The translations under genes and the position numbers were made by a program. DNA of 64,000 nt from Demequina muriae (GTDB lineage: Bacteria > Actinomycetota > Actinomycetes > Actinomycetales > Demequinaceae), in assembly GCF_030418295.1 (NCBI RefSeq), contig NZ_JAUHQA010000001.1, positions 1,922,001 through 1,986,000 on the forward strand, given 5' to 3'. Below are positions 52,506 to 64,000 of this stretch, piece after piece; the first letter of the stretch is position 1; each line of letters begins with the position of its first letter. The notes beneath the pieces are model-generated. The model did not search any database. It was not told the DNA's origin and saw nothing but the letters and a program-made list of their open reading frames with translations.

Positions 52506-53591
52506 GTGGCCGAAGCCTTCGCTGCCGTCCTGCCGCTGCTGGACGAGTACGCCGATATCGAGCATCAGCTCTCGCAACCTGACGTCCATGCGGACGCCGG
52601 GCGCGCGCGCAAACTCGGGCGTCGCTTTGCGGAGCTCGGCCGCGTCGTCGCTGCGCATCGGGCCTGGGAGTCCGCGCAGGAGGACCTCGAGGCCGCCCGC
52701 GGCATGGCCGATGCGGACCCTGAGTTCGCCGCGGAGGTGCCCGCGCTCGAGCAGGCAGCAGAGGACGCGACGGAGAAGCTCCGGCGCATCCTGATCCCGC
52801 GCGACCCCGACGACTCCCGCGATGTGATCCTCGAGATCAAGTCCGGCGAGGGCGGCGAGGAGTCGGCGCTGTTCGCGGGCGATCTGCTCAAGATGTACCT
52901 CAAGTTCGCGGAGTCCCGCGGCTGGCAGGCCGAGGTGCTCGAGGCCACGCCCACCGACATGGGCGGCTTCAAGGACATCTCCGTGGCCATCAAGTCCAAG
53001 GGCGCGGTCGACCCCGAGAACGGCGTGTGGGCACACCTCAAGTACGAGGGCGGCGTCCACCGCGTGCAGCGCGTGCCCGCCACCGAGTCGCAGGGCCGCA
53101 TCCATACCTCGGCCGCGGGCGTGCTGGTCTACCCGGAGGTCGAAGAGGTCGCCGAGGTGGCGATCGACGCCAACGACCTGCGCATCGACGTGTACCGCTC
53201 CTCGGGCCCCGGCGGACAGTCGGTCAACACCACCGACTCCGCTGTCCGCATCACCCACCTGCCCACGGGCATCGTGGTGAGCTGCCAGAACGAGAAGAGC
53301 CAGCTCCAGAACAAGGAGTCCGCCATGCGCATCCTGCGCGCGAGGATCCTCGCCGCGCAGAAGGAGGCGGCCGATGCGGAGGCTCAGGACATTCGCAAGT
53401 CCCAGGTCCGCACGGTGGACCGCTCCGAGCGCATCCGCACCTACAACTACCCCGAGAACCGCATCGCGGATCACCGCACGGGGTACAAGGCCTACAACCT
53501 CGATCACGTGCTGTCCGGGGACCTCGGACCCGTCGTGCAGTCCGCGATCGACGCAGACGAGGCCGCCCGACTCGAAGCCCACGGAGACTGA
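52506..53591 (+). CDS. prfA: Peptide chain release factor 1
   Basis: 361 residues. GGQ catalytic motif in [16 protein letters not shown] and the stop-codon-reading P-A-T tripeptide in [15 protein letters not shown]. Terminates translation at UAA and UAG. GTG start 21 bases after rpmE. Followed three bases later by the methyltransferase gene for its GGQ glutamine. Confidence 0.97.
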   Translation: MAEAFAAVLPLLDEYADIEHQLSQPDVHADAGRARKLGRRFAELGRVVAAHRAWESAQEDLEAARGMADADPEFAAEVPALEQAAEDATEKLRRILIPRDPDDSRDVILEIKSGEGGEESALFAGDLLKMYLKFAESRGWQAEVLEATPTDMGGFKDISVAIKSKGAVDPENGVWAHLKYEGGVHRVQRVPATESQGRIHTSAAGVLVYPEVEEVAEVAIDANDLRIDVYRSSGPGGQSVNTTDSAVRITHLPTGIVVSCQNEKSQLQNKESAMRILRARILAAQKEAADAEAQDIRKSQVRTVDRSERIRTYNYPENRIADHRTGYKAYNLDHVLSGDLGPVVQSAIDADEAARLEAHGD

Positions 53592-53594
53592 CTG

Positions 53595-54491
53595 ATGCCC
53601 AGCGTTGGCGCGCGGTTGCGCGGAATTGCGTCGCGCCTTGCCGAGGCCGGAGTCCCGTCGCCTGAGGCCGATGCGGTCGCCCTGATGGCGCACACGTTCG
53701 GGTGGTCTCGCAGCGAGGTGCGCACTGCTGCGGCCCGCGACGACCACTGGCCAGAGGACCCGCTCGACTTCGACCTGCTCGAGGCGCGCGTCGAACGGCG
53801 CATGGGCCGCGAGCCCCTGCAGCACATCACGGGAGTCGCGTACTTCCGCGACCTCGAGCTGCAGGTCGGCGACGGCGTGTTCATCCCCCGGCCGGAGACA
53901 GAGACCGTCGCGCAGGCCGCGATCGACGCCGCCCGCGCGGCCAAGCCGAACCGCGATGGGCGCGTGCGCGTGACGGATCTGTGCGCAGGCTCGGGCGCGA
54001 TCGGGCTGTCGATCGCCAGCGAGGTCGAGCACGCCGAGGTGACGATGCTCGAGGCGAGCGAGGGCGCGCTGGTGTATCTGCGGCTGAACGCCCGCTTCAT
54101 GCCCGCCGACGTCCGTCCGCGGGTGCGCACGGTGCTCGGCGACGCACGCCGGTGTCTGCACCTGTTCGACGGCTGCGCCGACGTCGTCGTCGCGAACCCT
54201 CCGTACATCCCGCCGGATGGCGTCCCCCGTGACCCCGAGGTCCGCGACTATGACCCCCCGGAGGCGCTCTATGGGATGGGCACGGACGGCCTCGACCTGC
54301 CGCGCGCCATCATCGACGAGGCCGCACGACTGCTGCGCGTCGGCGGGACGCTCATCATGGAGCACGGGGACGAGCAGGGCCCCGCGCTGCGCGGGTTCGT
54401 CCAGCGCTCGGAGTTCTGGGCCGATGCTCGCACGGAGCAGGATCTGAACGGACGCGACCGGATGCTCATCGCTACCCGTGTGGGCGTCTGA
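53595..54491 (+). CDS. prmC: Release factor glutamine methyltransferase
   Basis: 298 residues. SAM-binding VTDLCAGSGAIGLSIA and the catalytic NPPY motif (around residue 202) in VVANPPYIPPDGVP. N-terminal helical domain recognises the release factor. Methylates the GGQ glutamine of RF1/RF2. Two-gene unit with prfA. Confidence 0.96.
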   Translation: MPSVGARLRGIASRLAEAGVPSPEADAVALMAHTFGWSRSEVRTAAARDDHWPEDPLDFDLLEARVERRMGREPLQHITGVAYFRDLELQVGDGVFIPRPETETVAQAAIDAARAAKPNRDGRVRVTDLCAGSGAIGLSIASEVEHAEVTMLEASEGALVYLRLNARFMPADVRPRVRTVLGDARRCLHLFDGCADVVVANPPYIPPDGVPRDPEVRDYDPPEALYGMGTDGLDLPRAIIDEAARLLRVGGTLIMEHGDEQGPALRGFVQRSEFWADARTEQDLNGRDRMLIATRVGV

Positions 54492-54504
54492 CACACTGAA
54501 TCCC

Positions 54505-55179
54505 GTGATCTACCCCTGCTTCGACCCTGCCACCTGGGGACCGAGCCTGGACGCCGCCGTCGACGCGGTGCAGCGCGGTGCCGTCGTCGTGCTGCCGACG
54601 GACACGGTCTACGGCGTGGGGGCCGATGCGTTCCAGCCGACGGCAGTGGCGGCCGTTCTCGCGGCGAAGGGTCGCGGCCGCCAGATGCCCCCGCCCGTCC
54701 TCATCCCCGATGTGCGCACGGTCGACGGCCTCGCGCGCGACGTCCCGGCGCCGGCCCGCGCTCTCATGGAGCAGCTGTGGCCGGGAGCCCTCACGGTCAT
54801 CGTCCACGCCCAGCCGTCGCTCGCCTGGGACCTGGGTGAGACCCACGGCACGGTGGCGCTGAGGCAGCCCGACCACGGGGCCGCTCTCGCGCTGCTCAGG
54901 CGGACCGGGCCGCTCGCCGTGACCAGCGCCAACCTCACGGGTCAGCCCGCCGCCACCACGGCGGAGGGCGCGCGAGACCAGCTCGGAGACGCCGTCGCGG
55001 TCTATCTCGACGGCGGCGACAGCCCGCTCGGCACGGCCTCGACCATCGTCGATGCGACGGATCCGGCCGGACTCAGGGTGGTGCGCGACGGGGGAGTGCC
55101 CCGTGCCCGGCTCATCGAGATCGCTGGCGCCGACGCGTTCGCGCCCGAGCCGCCTGCTGAAGGCGAGTCCGCAGGGTGA
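54505..55179 (+). CDS. tsaC: Threonylcarbamoyl-AMP synthase (Sua5/YrdC/TsaC)
   Basis: 224 residues. YrdC fold with [17 protein letters not shown] and [13 protein letters not shown]. Makes threonylcarbamoyl-AMP for t6A37 in ANN-decoding tRNAs. Length corresponds to the TsaC core with a short tail, without the Sua5 extension. GTG at 54505; the frame is open a few codons earlier. Overlaps wecA by four bases. Confidence 0.93.
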   Translation: MIYPCFDPATWGPSLDAAVDAVQRGAVVVLPTDTVYGVGADAFQPTAVAAVLAAKGRGRQMPPPVLIPDVRTVDGLARDVPAPARALMEQLWPGALTVIVHAQPSLAWDLGETHGTVALRQPDHGAALALLRRTGPLAVTSANLTGQPAATTAEGARDQLGDAVAVYLDGGDSPLGTASTIVDATDPAGLRVVRDGGVPRARLIEIAGADAFAPEPPAEGESAG

Positions 55180-56471
55180 AGGTCTATCTCACCTTGATGG
55201 TGATCGCCGCGATCGTCGCATATGCAGCGACTCCGGCGATGCGCCATCTGGCGTTCCGCGTGGGCGCCGTGACCGCGGTCCGTGCGCGCGACGTCCACGC
55301 CACGCCCACCGCGAGGCTCGGGGGACTCGCGATCTTCCTCGGCGTGGCCGCCGGCGTGGTGATCGCCCAGAACATCCCGTTCCTCCAGCCGGTCTTCGAG
55401 GCATCGGGCGCCGCGTGGGGAGTGCTCGGGGGCGCCGCGCTGGTGTGCGCGCTCGGCATGGCCGACGACATCTGGGATCTCGACTGGATGGCCAAGCTCG
55501 CAGGTCAGGTGCTCGCGGCGCTGATCATGGCCTGGAGCGGCGTGCAGCTGGTGACGGTCCCGATCGCGGGTCTGACGATCGGCAGCTCGTACCTGTCCCT
55601 CGCGGCCACCGTGATCGTGGTGGTGGTCGCGATGAACGCCGTCAACTTCGTCGACGGCCTCGACGGACTGGCCGCGGGGATGGTCGCCATTGGCGGCGCC
55701 GCGTTCCTGACGTACACCTACGTGCTCGCGCGATCCGCCTCGCCGGGCGACTACTCGTCGCTCGCGACGCTGATCCTCGCCGTCCTCGTGGGCGCGTGCC
55801 TGGGCTTCCTGCCTCACAACCTCAACCCGGCTCGCATCTTCATGGGCGACTCCGGATCGATGGTGCTGGGGCTGACGATCGCCGCCGCCGCCATCGTGGT
55901 GACGGGCCAGATCGACCCGGAGGTGGTCTCGGAGCGCGAGCGCATCCCGGCCTTCATCCCCATCGTGCTGCCGCTGATGGTGATCGCGGTTCCGCTGGTG
56001 GACATGACGCTCGCGGTGATCAGGCGCCTGCTCCGCGGGCAGTCGCCGTTCATGCCGGACGCCCACCACCTTCACCATGTGCTGTTGCGCTCCGGCCATT
56101 CGCACCGGTGGGCCGTGAGCGTGCTGTACCTCTGGACAGCAGTGCTGTCCTTCGGCACCGTGTCGCTCGTGTTCCTTCCGGCGCGGGGCGCGTTCGTGCT
56201 GATCGGCACCGCGTTCATCCTGTCGAGCCTGCTCACCTTCTCGCCACCGCTGCGTCGCGCGCTGTCGCGAGTCTGGCGTGCGGCGGGAGAGCGTGCCAAG
56301 CCCCTTCAGCGGCTCACGCCCGAGGGGCAGCGGGACGCCCCTCACGACCCGCACCGCGACGGTGCCGAGGACGAGGAGCCCGCCCCCGCATCGGCCGTCC
56401 TCACCGCGGGCGACCAGGACGTCGCCCACCCGACCACCGACCGTCGCTCGACCCCGACGAGGGAGACCTAA
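55176..56471 (+). CDS. wecA: Undecaprenyl-phosphate GlcNAc-1-phosphate transferase (WecA/TagO/MraY superfamily)
   Basis: 431 residues, about eleven membrane helices. Catalytic motifs [32 protein letters not shown] and the HHLHH loop (AHHLHHVLL) are all present. Transfers sugar-1-phosphate to undecaprenyl phosphate and starts cell-wall polymer or arabinogalactan-like linker synthesis. The C-terminal 80 residues are a hydrophilic, disordered cytoplasmic tail. GTG start overlapping tsaC (GTGA). Confidence 0.95.
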   Translation: MKVYLTLMVIAAIVAYAATPAMRHLAFRVGAVTAVRARDVHATPTARLGGLAIFLGVAAGVVIAQNIPFLQPVFEASGAAWGVLGGAALVCALGMADDIWDLDWMAKLAGQVLAALIMAWSGVQLVTVPIAGLTIGSSYLSLAATVIVVVVAMNAVNFVDGLDGLAAGMVAIGGAAFLTYTYVLARSASPGDYSSLATLILAVLVGACLGFLPHNLNPARIFMGDSGSMVLGLTIAAAAIVVTGQIDPEVVSERERIPAFIPIVLPLMVIAVPLVDMTLAVIRRLLRGQSPFMPDAHHLHHVLLRSGHSHRWAVSVLYLWTAVLSFGTVSLVFLPARGAFVLIGTAFILSSLLTFSPPLRRALSRVWRAAGERAKPLQRLTPEGQRDAPHDPHRDGAEDEEPAPASAVLTAGDQDVAHPTTDRRSTPTRET

Positions 56472-56888
56472 GTGAACGAAGAGACTGCCACCTATCGCCG
56501 CGCCCTGCGCGCGACGGCCATCGCGATCGTCGCGCTCGCGATCATCGCCGTCCCCGTGGGCCTGTGGGTCGACGGGGGATCGGGAGTGCTGGCCGCCGAG
56601 GCCGGCGTGGCCGTCGCGGCGCTGTCGGGCATCACCACGCAGGTCGCGATGCTGCTGGGCCACCGCCAGGCGCCGCACATCATGGCGGCGTACATCGGTG
56701 GCTCGTGGCTCCTGAAGATGCTCCTGATCGTGATCGCTCTCGTCGCGCTCGGCAGCATCGAGGGCTTCCATCGGGGCCTGCTCGCCGGGTTCGCCCTCGC
56801 CGGGGTCGTCGCGACGCTCGCCATCGACATGTGGGCGATGCGAGCGGGGCGCATCCCGTATGTCGATCCGAGTTCGAATGCCGGGTGA
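56472..56888 (+). CDS. AtpI-like membrane protein
   Basis: 138 residues, four predicted membrane helices, no strong motif; position directly before atpB and composition match the AtpI/ATP synthase I group, which helps assemble the c-ring or import ions. GTG start one base after the wecA stop. Assignment rests mainly on location. Confidence 0.7.
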   Translation: MNEETATYRRALRATAIAIVALAIIAVPVGLWVDGGSGVLAAEAGVAVAALSGITTQVAMLLGHRQAPHIMAAYIGGSWLLKMLLIVIALVALGSIEGFHRGLLAGFALAGVVATLAIDMWAMRAGRIPYVDPSSNAG

Positions 56889-56896
56889 GGATGCGT

Positions 56897-56902
56897 TAGG
56901 AT
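56897..56902 (+). promoter_or_regulatory. Candidate -10 box before atpB
   Basis: TAGGAT in the 86-bp gap, followed by a roughly 70-base leader with AGGAG before the GTG of atpB. The -35 match is weak, so this is tentative. Confidence 0.35.
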
Positions 56903-56974
56903 TCTGGGGCATCACGGTCCCGGCTTACTCGGCGGCCAGCCCGCGCTTGCTTCACGACACCAGGAGATAATTCT

Positions 56975-57844
56975 GTGGCGAATCTAGCCCTGGATGCGGC
57001 CACGGAGGCCGCTTCCGAGCTCGCTGCCGACGAGCCCGGCTCCGCCAGCGGCTTCTTCGGATGGCTGTTCTACTCTGACGGCTTCCACGCCCCCACCGTG
57101 GGCGAGTTCTTCCCCCCGGCGCTCTTCGGCGAGGGAACCTTCTTCGAGTTCAACCGGATCATGCTGGCGCGCGTCATCGCCGCTGCCGTCCTGATCCTCA
57201 TCTTCTGGCTCGTGGCCCGTCGCGCCACCGTGATCCCCACGCGCGGCCAGTCCCTCGTGGAGATGCTCCTCGACTTCGTGCGCGTGCAGATCGTCGAGCA
57301 GGTGATGAGCAAGGAGAACGCGAAGCGGTTCCTCCCGTTCCTCACGACGCTCTTCCTCGCGGTCTTCACGTTCAACATCACGGGTGTGATCCCGTTCATC
57401 AACATGCCAGGAACCGCGCTGATCGGGCTCCCGATCATCATGGCGCTGTGGGTCTACGTGCTGTACCTCGCCGTGGGCATCAAGCAGCACGGCTTCGGGG
57501 GGTACCTGAAGACCAGCCTGTTCCCCGCAGGCGTGCCCAAGCCCATCTACATCCTGCTGACGCCCATCGAGTTCCTGCAGGTGTTCATCCTGCGGCCGGC
57601 GACGCTGGCGCTGCGACTCGCGGCGAACATGATGGCCGGCCACCTGCTGCTGGTGCTGTGCTTCGCGGCCACCCAGTACCTGTTCTTCGAGGCGGCGCTG
57701 GCGCTCAAGGCCGTGGGCTCCGTCACGCTCATCGCCGGACTCGCCTTCACCCTGTTCGAAGTATTCGTCTCGGCCCTCCAGGCCTACGTCTTCGTCATGC
57801 TGTCCTCGGTGTACATCACCATGGCTGTCGAGGAAGAGCACTAA
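56975..57844 (+). CDS. atpB: ATP synthase F0 subunit a
   Basis: 289 residues, five to six membrane helices. The essential arginine lies in FILRPATLALRLAANMMAGH, with further conserved NITGVIPF upstream. Forms the proton half-channels against the c-ring. GTG start with CAGGAGAT upstream. First gene of the complete atpBEFHAGDC operon. Confidence 0.97.
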   Translation: MANLALDAATEAASELAADEPGSASGFFGWLFYSDGFHAPTVGEFFPPALFGEGTFFEFNRIMLARVIAAAVLILIFWLVARRATVIPTRGQSLVEMLLDFVRVQIVEQVMSKENAKRFLPFLTTLFLAVFTFNITGVIPFINMPGTALIGLPIIMALWVYVLYLAVGIKQHGFGGYLKTSLFPAGVPKPIYILLTPIEFLQVFILRPATLALRLAANMMAGHLLLVLCFAATQYLFFEAALALKAVGSVTLIAGLAFTLFEVFVSALQAYVFVMLSSVYITMAVEEEH

Positions 57845-58698
<854 letters not shown>

Positions 58699-58703
58699 CG
58701 CCG

Positions 58704-59516
58704 ATGCGTGGAACCAGTCAGGCCTCGCGTGCGGCGGTGCTTCGGGAGTTCGAGCCCGTGGCCACTGCGGCGGGTGAGGACGGCATCCTCATCGCGGAGC
58801 AGCTCTTCGCGGTGGTCGACACGCTGGACCGGTCGGGCTCGCTGCGGCGTGCACTGACGGATCCGGCGCGCCCGGGTGCGGACAAGGCCACGCTGGTGAG
58901 GCGTCTGTTCGGCTCGCTCGATGAGCGGGCGGTGACCGTGGTCGCTGACTTCGCCAACGCGCGGTGGTCCAACGAGCACGACCTCGCGGAGTCGATCGAC
59001 GACGCCGGCGAGGTCGCCGTGTTCTCCTACGCGGAGCACAAGGGCACCCTCGAGGCGGTCGAAGAGGAGCTGTTCCGAGTGGAGCGCGCGCTCACGGCAG
59101 AGCGCGAGCTGCTGGTCGCGATGAGCAACCGTTCCGCGACCAAGGCGCAGCGGCTCGCTCTCCTCGAGGGCACGCTGGGCGGCAAGCTGCGGCCCACCAC
59201 GCAGGCGCTGCTGACCCGTGTGGTCGGCATGCCTCGCGGTCGGCGTCTGATCCCCGCGATCAACGCCCTGCTCGACATCGCCGCCGCACGGCGCGGCAGG
59301 TCCGTGGCGAACGTCACGGCCGCAGTCGAGCTGAGCGCGGCGCAGCGCACCCGGCTGGGTGACATCCTCAAGCAGGCGTACGGTCGCGACATGCAGATCA
59401 ACGTCGCCGTAGACCCCGAGGTCTTGGGCGGCATGCGAGTTCAGGTTGGTTCCGAGGTGGTGGACGGCACTGTGCTCAGCCGCCTTGACGAGGCACGACG
59501 ACGACTCGTCGGCTAG
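58704..59516 (+). CDS. atpH: ATP synthase F1 subunit delta
   Basis: 270 residues, longer than the about 177 of Escherichia coli but typical for actinobacteria outside mycobacteria, where delta is fused to a b subunit. C-terminal motif VAVDPEVLGGMRVQVGSEVV is the family signature. Links F1 to the b stalk. Confidence 0.95.
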   Translation: MRGTSQASRAAVLREFEPVATAAGEDGILIAEQLFAVVDTLDRSGSLRRALTDPARPGADKATLVRRLFGSLDERAVTVVADFANARWSNEHDLAESIDDAGEVAVFSYAEHKGTLEAVEEELFRVERALTAERELLVAMSNRSATKAQRLALLEGTLGGKLRPTTQALLTRVVGMPRGRRLIPAINALLDIAAARRGRSVANVTAAVELSAAQRTRLGDILKQAYGRDMQINVAVDPEVLGGMRVQVGSEVVDGTVLSRLDEARRRLVG

Positions 59517-59561
59517 CGAAGACGAACACCGCGAACGCGGTAGTGACAGGAGAGATGAGAC

Positions 59562-61196
59562 ATGGCTGAGTTGACGATCAGTCCCGACGAGATCCGGGAC
59601 GCGCTCGACAGCTACGTGAAGTCGTACGAGCCGACCGGCTTCGTGCGTGAAGAGGTGGGTCATGTGACCCTCGCCGGCGACGGCATCGCCCAGGTCGAGG
59701 GACTCCCCGGCTGCATGGCGAACGAGCTGCTGCGATTCGAGGACGGCACCCTCGGCCTTGCGCTCAACCTTGACGTCCGCGAGATCGGCGTCGTGGTCCT
59801 GGGCGAGTTCACGGGCATCGAGGAGGGCCAGGAGGTGCACCGCACCGGAGAGGTCCTGTCCGTCGCCGTGGGCGACGGCTACCTCGGCCGCGTGGTGGAC
59901 CCGCTGGGCACGCCCATCGATGGCCTCGGCGATGTCGAGACCGACGGGCGTCGCGCCCTCGAGCTCCAGGCGCCGGGTGTCATGGCGCGCAAGTCGGTGC
60001 ACGAGCCGCTGCAGACCGGGCTCAAGGCCATCGACGCGATGATCCCCATCGGCCGCGGACAGCGCCAGCTGATCATCGGCGACCGCCAGACCGGCAAGAC
60101 CGCCATCGCGATCGACACGATCATCAACCAGAAGAAGAACTGGGAGACCGGCGACCCCACCAAACAGGTCCGCTGCGTGTATGTCGCGATCGGTCAGAAG
60201 GGTTCGACGATCGCCGCAGTGCGCGGCGCTCTCGAGGAGGCCGGTGCTCTCGAGTACACGACCATCATCGCGTCCCCCGCATCCGACCCCGCGGGCTTCA
60301 AGTACCTCGCCCCGTACACCGGCTCGGCCATCGGCCAGCACTGGATGTACCAGGGCAAGCACGTGCTGATCATCTTCGACGACCTGTCGAAGCAGGCCGA
60401 GGCCTACCGTGCCGTGTCGCTCCTGCTGCGCCGCCCGCCGGGCCGTGAGGCGTACCCGGGCGACGTGTTCTACCTGCACTCCCGTCTGCTGGAGCGTTGT
60501 GCGAAGCTCTCGGACGAGATGGGTGCGGGGTCCATGACCGGTCTGCCGGTCATCGAGACCAAGGCCAACGACGTCTCGGCGTACATCCCCACGAATGTCA
60601 TCTCCATCACGGACGGCCAGATCTTCCTGCAGTCCGACCTCTTCAACGCCAACCAGCGCCCCGCGATCGATGTCGGCATCTCGGTGTCACGCGTCGGTGG
60701 CTCGGCGCAGATCAAGGCCATGAAGAAGGTCTCCGGCACGCTGAAGATCGACCTGGCGCAGTACCGCTCCCTCGAGGCGTTCGCGATGTTCGCGTCCGAC
60801 CTCGATGCGGCATCGCGTCAGCAGCTGACCCGGGGTGCGCGCCTCATGGAGCTGCTGAAGCAGCCTCAGTACACGCCGTACCCGGTCGAGGACCAGGTCG
60901 TGTCGATCTGGGCCGGCACCAAGGGCAAGCTGGACAAGGTTCCGGTGGCGGACGTGCTGCGCTTCGAGCGCGAACTGATCGATCACCTCCGCCGGAACAC
61001 CTCGGTGCTCACCGACATCGCGGAGTCCGGTCAGCTCAAGGAAGAGACCGAGACGGCCCTCGAGGCCGCCATCGACGACTACCTCTCGACGTTCCTCGCT
61101 TCCGAGGGCACCGAGCTCAGCACCGACTCCTCGACCCCCAGTGGCGAGGATGTCGATGTCGAGCAGGAGCAGATCGTCGCGAAGAAGAAGAAGTAG
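59562..61196 (+). CDS. atpA: ATP synthase F1 subunit alpha
   Basis: 544 residues. P-loop [31 protein letters not shown] near the catalytic interface, C-terminal helical domain plus an acidic and lysine-rich tail. Non-catalytic nucleotide-binding subunit. ATG with GGAGAGAT upstream. Confidence 0.98.
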   Translation: MAELTISPDEIRDALDSYVKSYEPTGFVREEVGHVTLAGDGIAQVEGLPGCMANELLRFEDGTLGLALNLDVREIGVVVLGEFTGIEEGQEVHRTGEVLSVAVGDGYLGRVVDPLGTPIDGLGDVETDGRRALELQAPGVMARKSVHEPLQTGLKAIDAMIPIGRGQRQLIIGDRQTGKTAIAIDTIINQKKNWETGDPTKQVRCVYVAIGQKGSTIAAVRGALEEAGALEYTTIIASPASDPAGFKYLAPYTGSAIGQHWMYQGKHVLIIFDDLSKQAEAYRAVSLLLRRPPGREAYPGDVFYLHSRLLERCAKLSDEMGAGSMTGLPVIETKANDVSAYIPTNVISITDGQIFLQSDLFNANQRPAIDVGISVSRVGGSAQIKAMKKVSGTLKIDLAQYRSLEAFAMFASDLDAASRQQLTRGARLMELLKQPQYTPYPVEDQVVSIWAGTKGKLDKVPVADVLRFERELIDHLRRNTSVLTDIAESGQLKEETETALEAAIDDYLSTFLASEGTELSTDSSTPSGEDVDVEQEQIVAKKKK

Positions 61197-61202
61197 GGAC
61201 CG

Positions 61203-63628
<2,426 letters not shown>

Positions 63629-63630
63629 CC

Positions 63631-63900
63631 ATGGCCGGCCCCCTCACCGTCGACATCGTCGGCCCGGACCGCACGCTGTGGTCCGGGACGGCGGAGCGCG
63701 TCATCGCCCCCTCGGTCGAGGGGGAGATCGGTCTGCTCGCGAACCACGAGCCCATCCTGTCGCTGCTGCGCTCCGGCACGGTCCGGGTGCGCGGCGAGAG
63801 CGGGGACTGGAGCGAGTTCCCGATCAAGAGCGGCTTCGTCTCGTTCGACCACAACATCGTCAACATCGTCGCGGAGCCGGCCGAGCCTGACGAGGACTGA
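63631..63900 (+). CDS. atpC: ATP synthase F1 subunit epsilon, beta-sandwich domain only
   Basis: 89 residues: the N-terminal beta-sandwich (LTVDIVGPDRTLWSGTAERV, EGEIGLLANHEPILSLLRSG) is complete, but the C-terminal helical hairpin that inhibits ATP hydrolysis in longer homologues (about 120-138 residues) is absent. The stop is followed three bases later by nucS. Starts two bases after atpD. Confidence 0.95.
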   Translation: MAGPLTVDIVGPDRTLWSGTAERVIAPSVEGEIGLLANHEPILSLLRSGTVRVRGESGDWSEFPIKSGFVSFDHNIVNIVAEPAEPDED

Positions 63901-63903
63901 TCC

Positions 63904-64000
63904 ATGCGCGTCGTGATCGCGCGCTGTGCCGCCCGCTACTCCGGGCGGCTCAGCGCGCATCTGCCTCTCGCCACCCGGGCGATCATGCTCAAGGCCGACG
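63904..64000 (+). CDS. nucS: Endonuclease NucS/EndoMS (N-terminal fragment, cut by window end)
   Basis: The 32 codons present match the conserved start of Nuc[21 protein letters not shown], then IMLKAD. NucS cleaves mismatched DNA and is the non-canonical mismatch-repair nuclease of actinobacteria that lack MutS/MutL. It commonly lies near the atp operon in this phylum. Only the start is seen, so catalytic residues cannot be checked. Confidence 0.85.
   Translation, partial: MRVVIARCAARYSGRLSAHLPLATRAIMLKAD

Overview
The window is a stretch of high-GC actinobacterial chromosome, most likely from the order Micrococcales; a Cellulomonadaceae or Demequinaceae-like genome is my best guess, from gene order and style only. 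Support comes from the argS-lysA-hom-thrC-thrB-rho-rpmE-prfA-prmC-tsaC-wecA-atp-nucS backbone on the right, frequent GTG starts, 4-base gene overlaps and many apparently leaderless genes. No rRNA, tRNA, CRISPR array, insertion sequence or prophage gene was seen.

Layout. 1-6283: an AraC-controlled carbohydrate module with a DUF5107/TPR protein (cut by the left edge), an AraC regulator, two CUT1 permeases and a binding lipoprotein. 6685-23496: a second carbohydrate and sugar-acid module with an MFS carrier, an M24-like protein, a GH5 glycosidase, an MGH1-like glycosidase, a second binding lipoprotein, a LacI regulator, two more CUT1 permeases, and then a tightly overlapping cassette of dehydrogenase, SDR, DHDPS-type dehydratase, enolase-superfamily dehydratase and semialdehyde dehydrogenase, closed by a second LacI. 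The cassette fits non-phosphorylating oxidation of a uronic, aldaric or aldonic acid to 2-oxoglutarate. Three copies of one LacI-type operator join the MFS, binding-protein and permease promoters. Neither CUT1 system has its own ATPase here.

23506-31588 holds small membrane proteins (a DUF202 pair), a lipoprotein, an MBL-fold hydrolase, a YjbR-type protein, argS and lysA, a divergent HxlR/QorB-like redox pair, two small acidic paralogues and a low-molecular-weight phosphatase. 31670-34946 is hom-thrC-thrB. 35001-48618 is accessory: an acetyltransferase, a membrane protein, a TetR-controlled heterodimeric ABC exporter, and a CUT2 (ribose-type) sugar ABC system with a Gfo/Idh oxidoreductase, a TIM-barrel isomerase and a ROK regulator. 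48926-50851 is rho. A DUF559 nuclease-like gene (51001-51933) lies between two copies of a palindromic element. From 52278 on come rpmE, prfA, prmC, tsaC, wecA, an AtpI-like gene, the complete atpBEFHAGDC operon and the start of nucS.

The most notable signals beyond the genes are: the 9-mer GCATCGGCC or its complement about 38 times; the bracketed DUF559 gene; a rigid TANNNT-6 nt-start-codon arrangement marking leaderless genes; two promoters with a collinear conserved architecture in the AraC module; a TetR-type palindrome filling the spacer of its own promoter; and a hairpin directly behind each of the three binding-protein genes.
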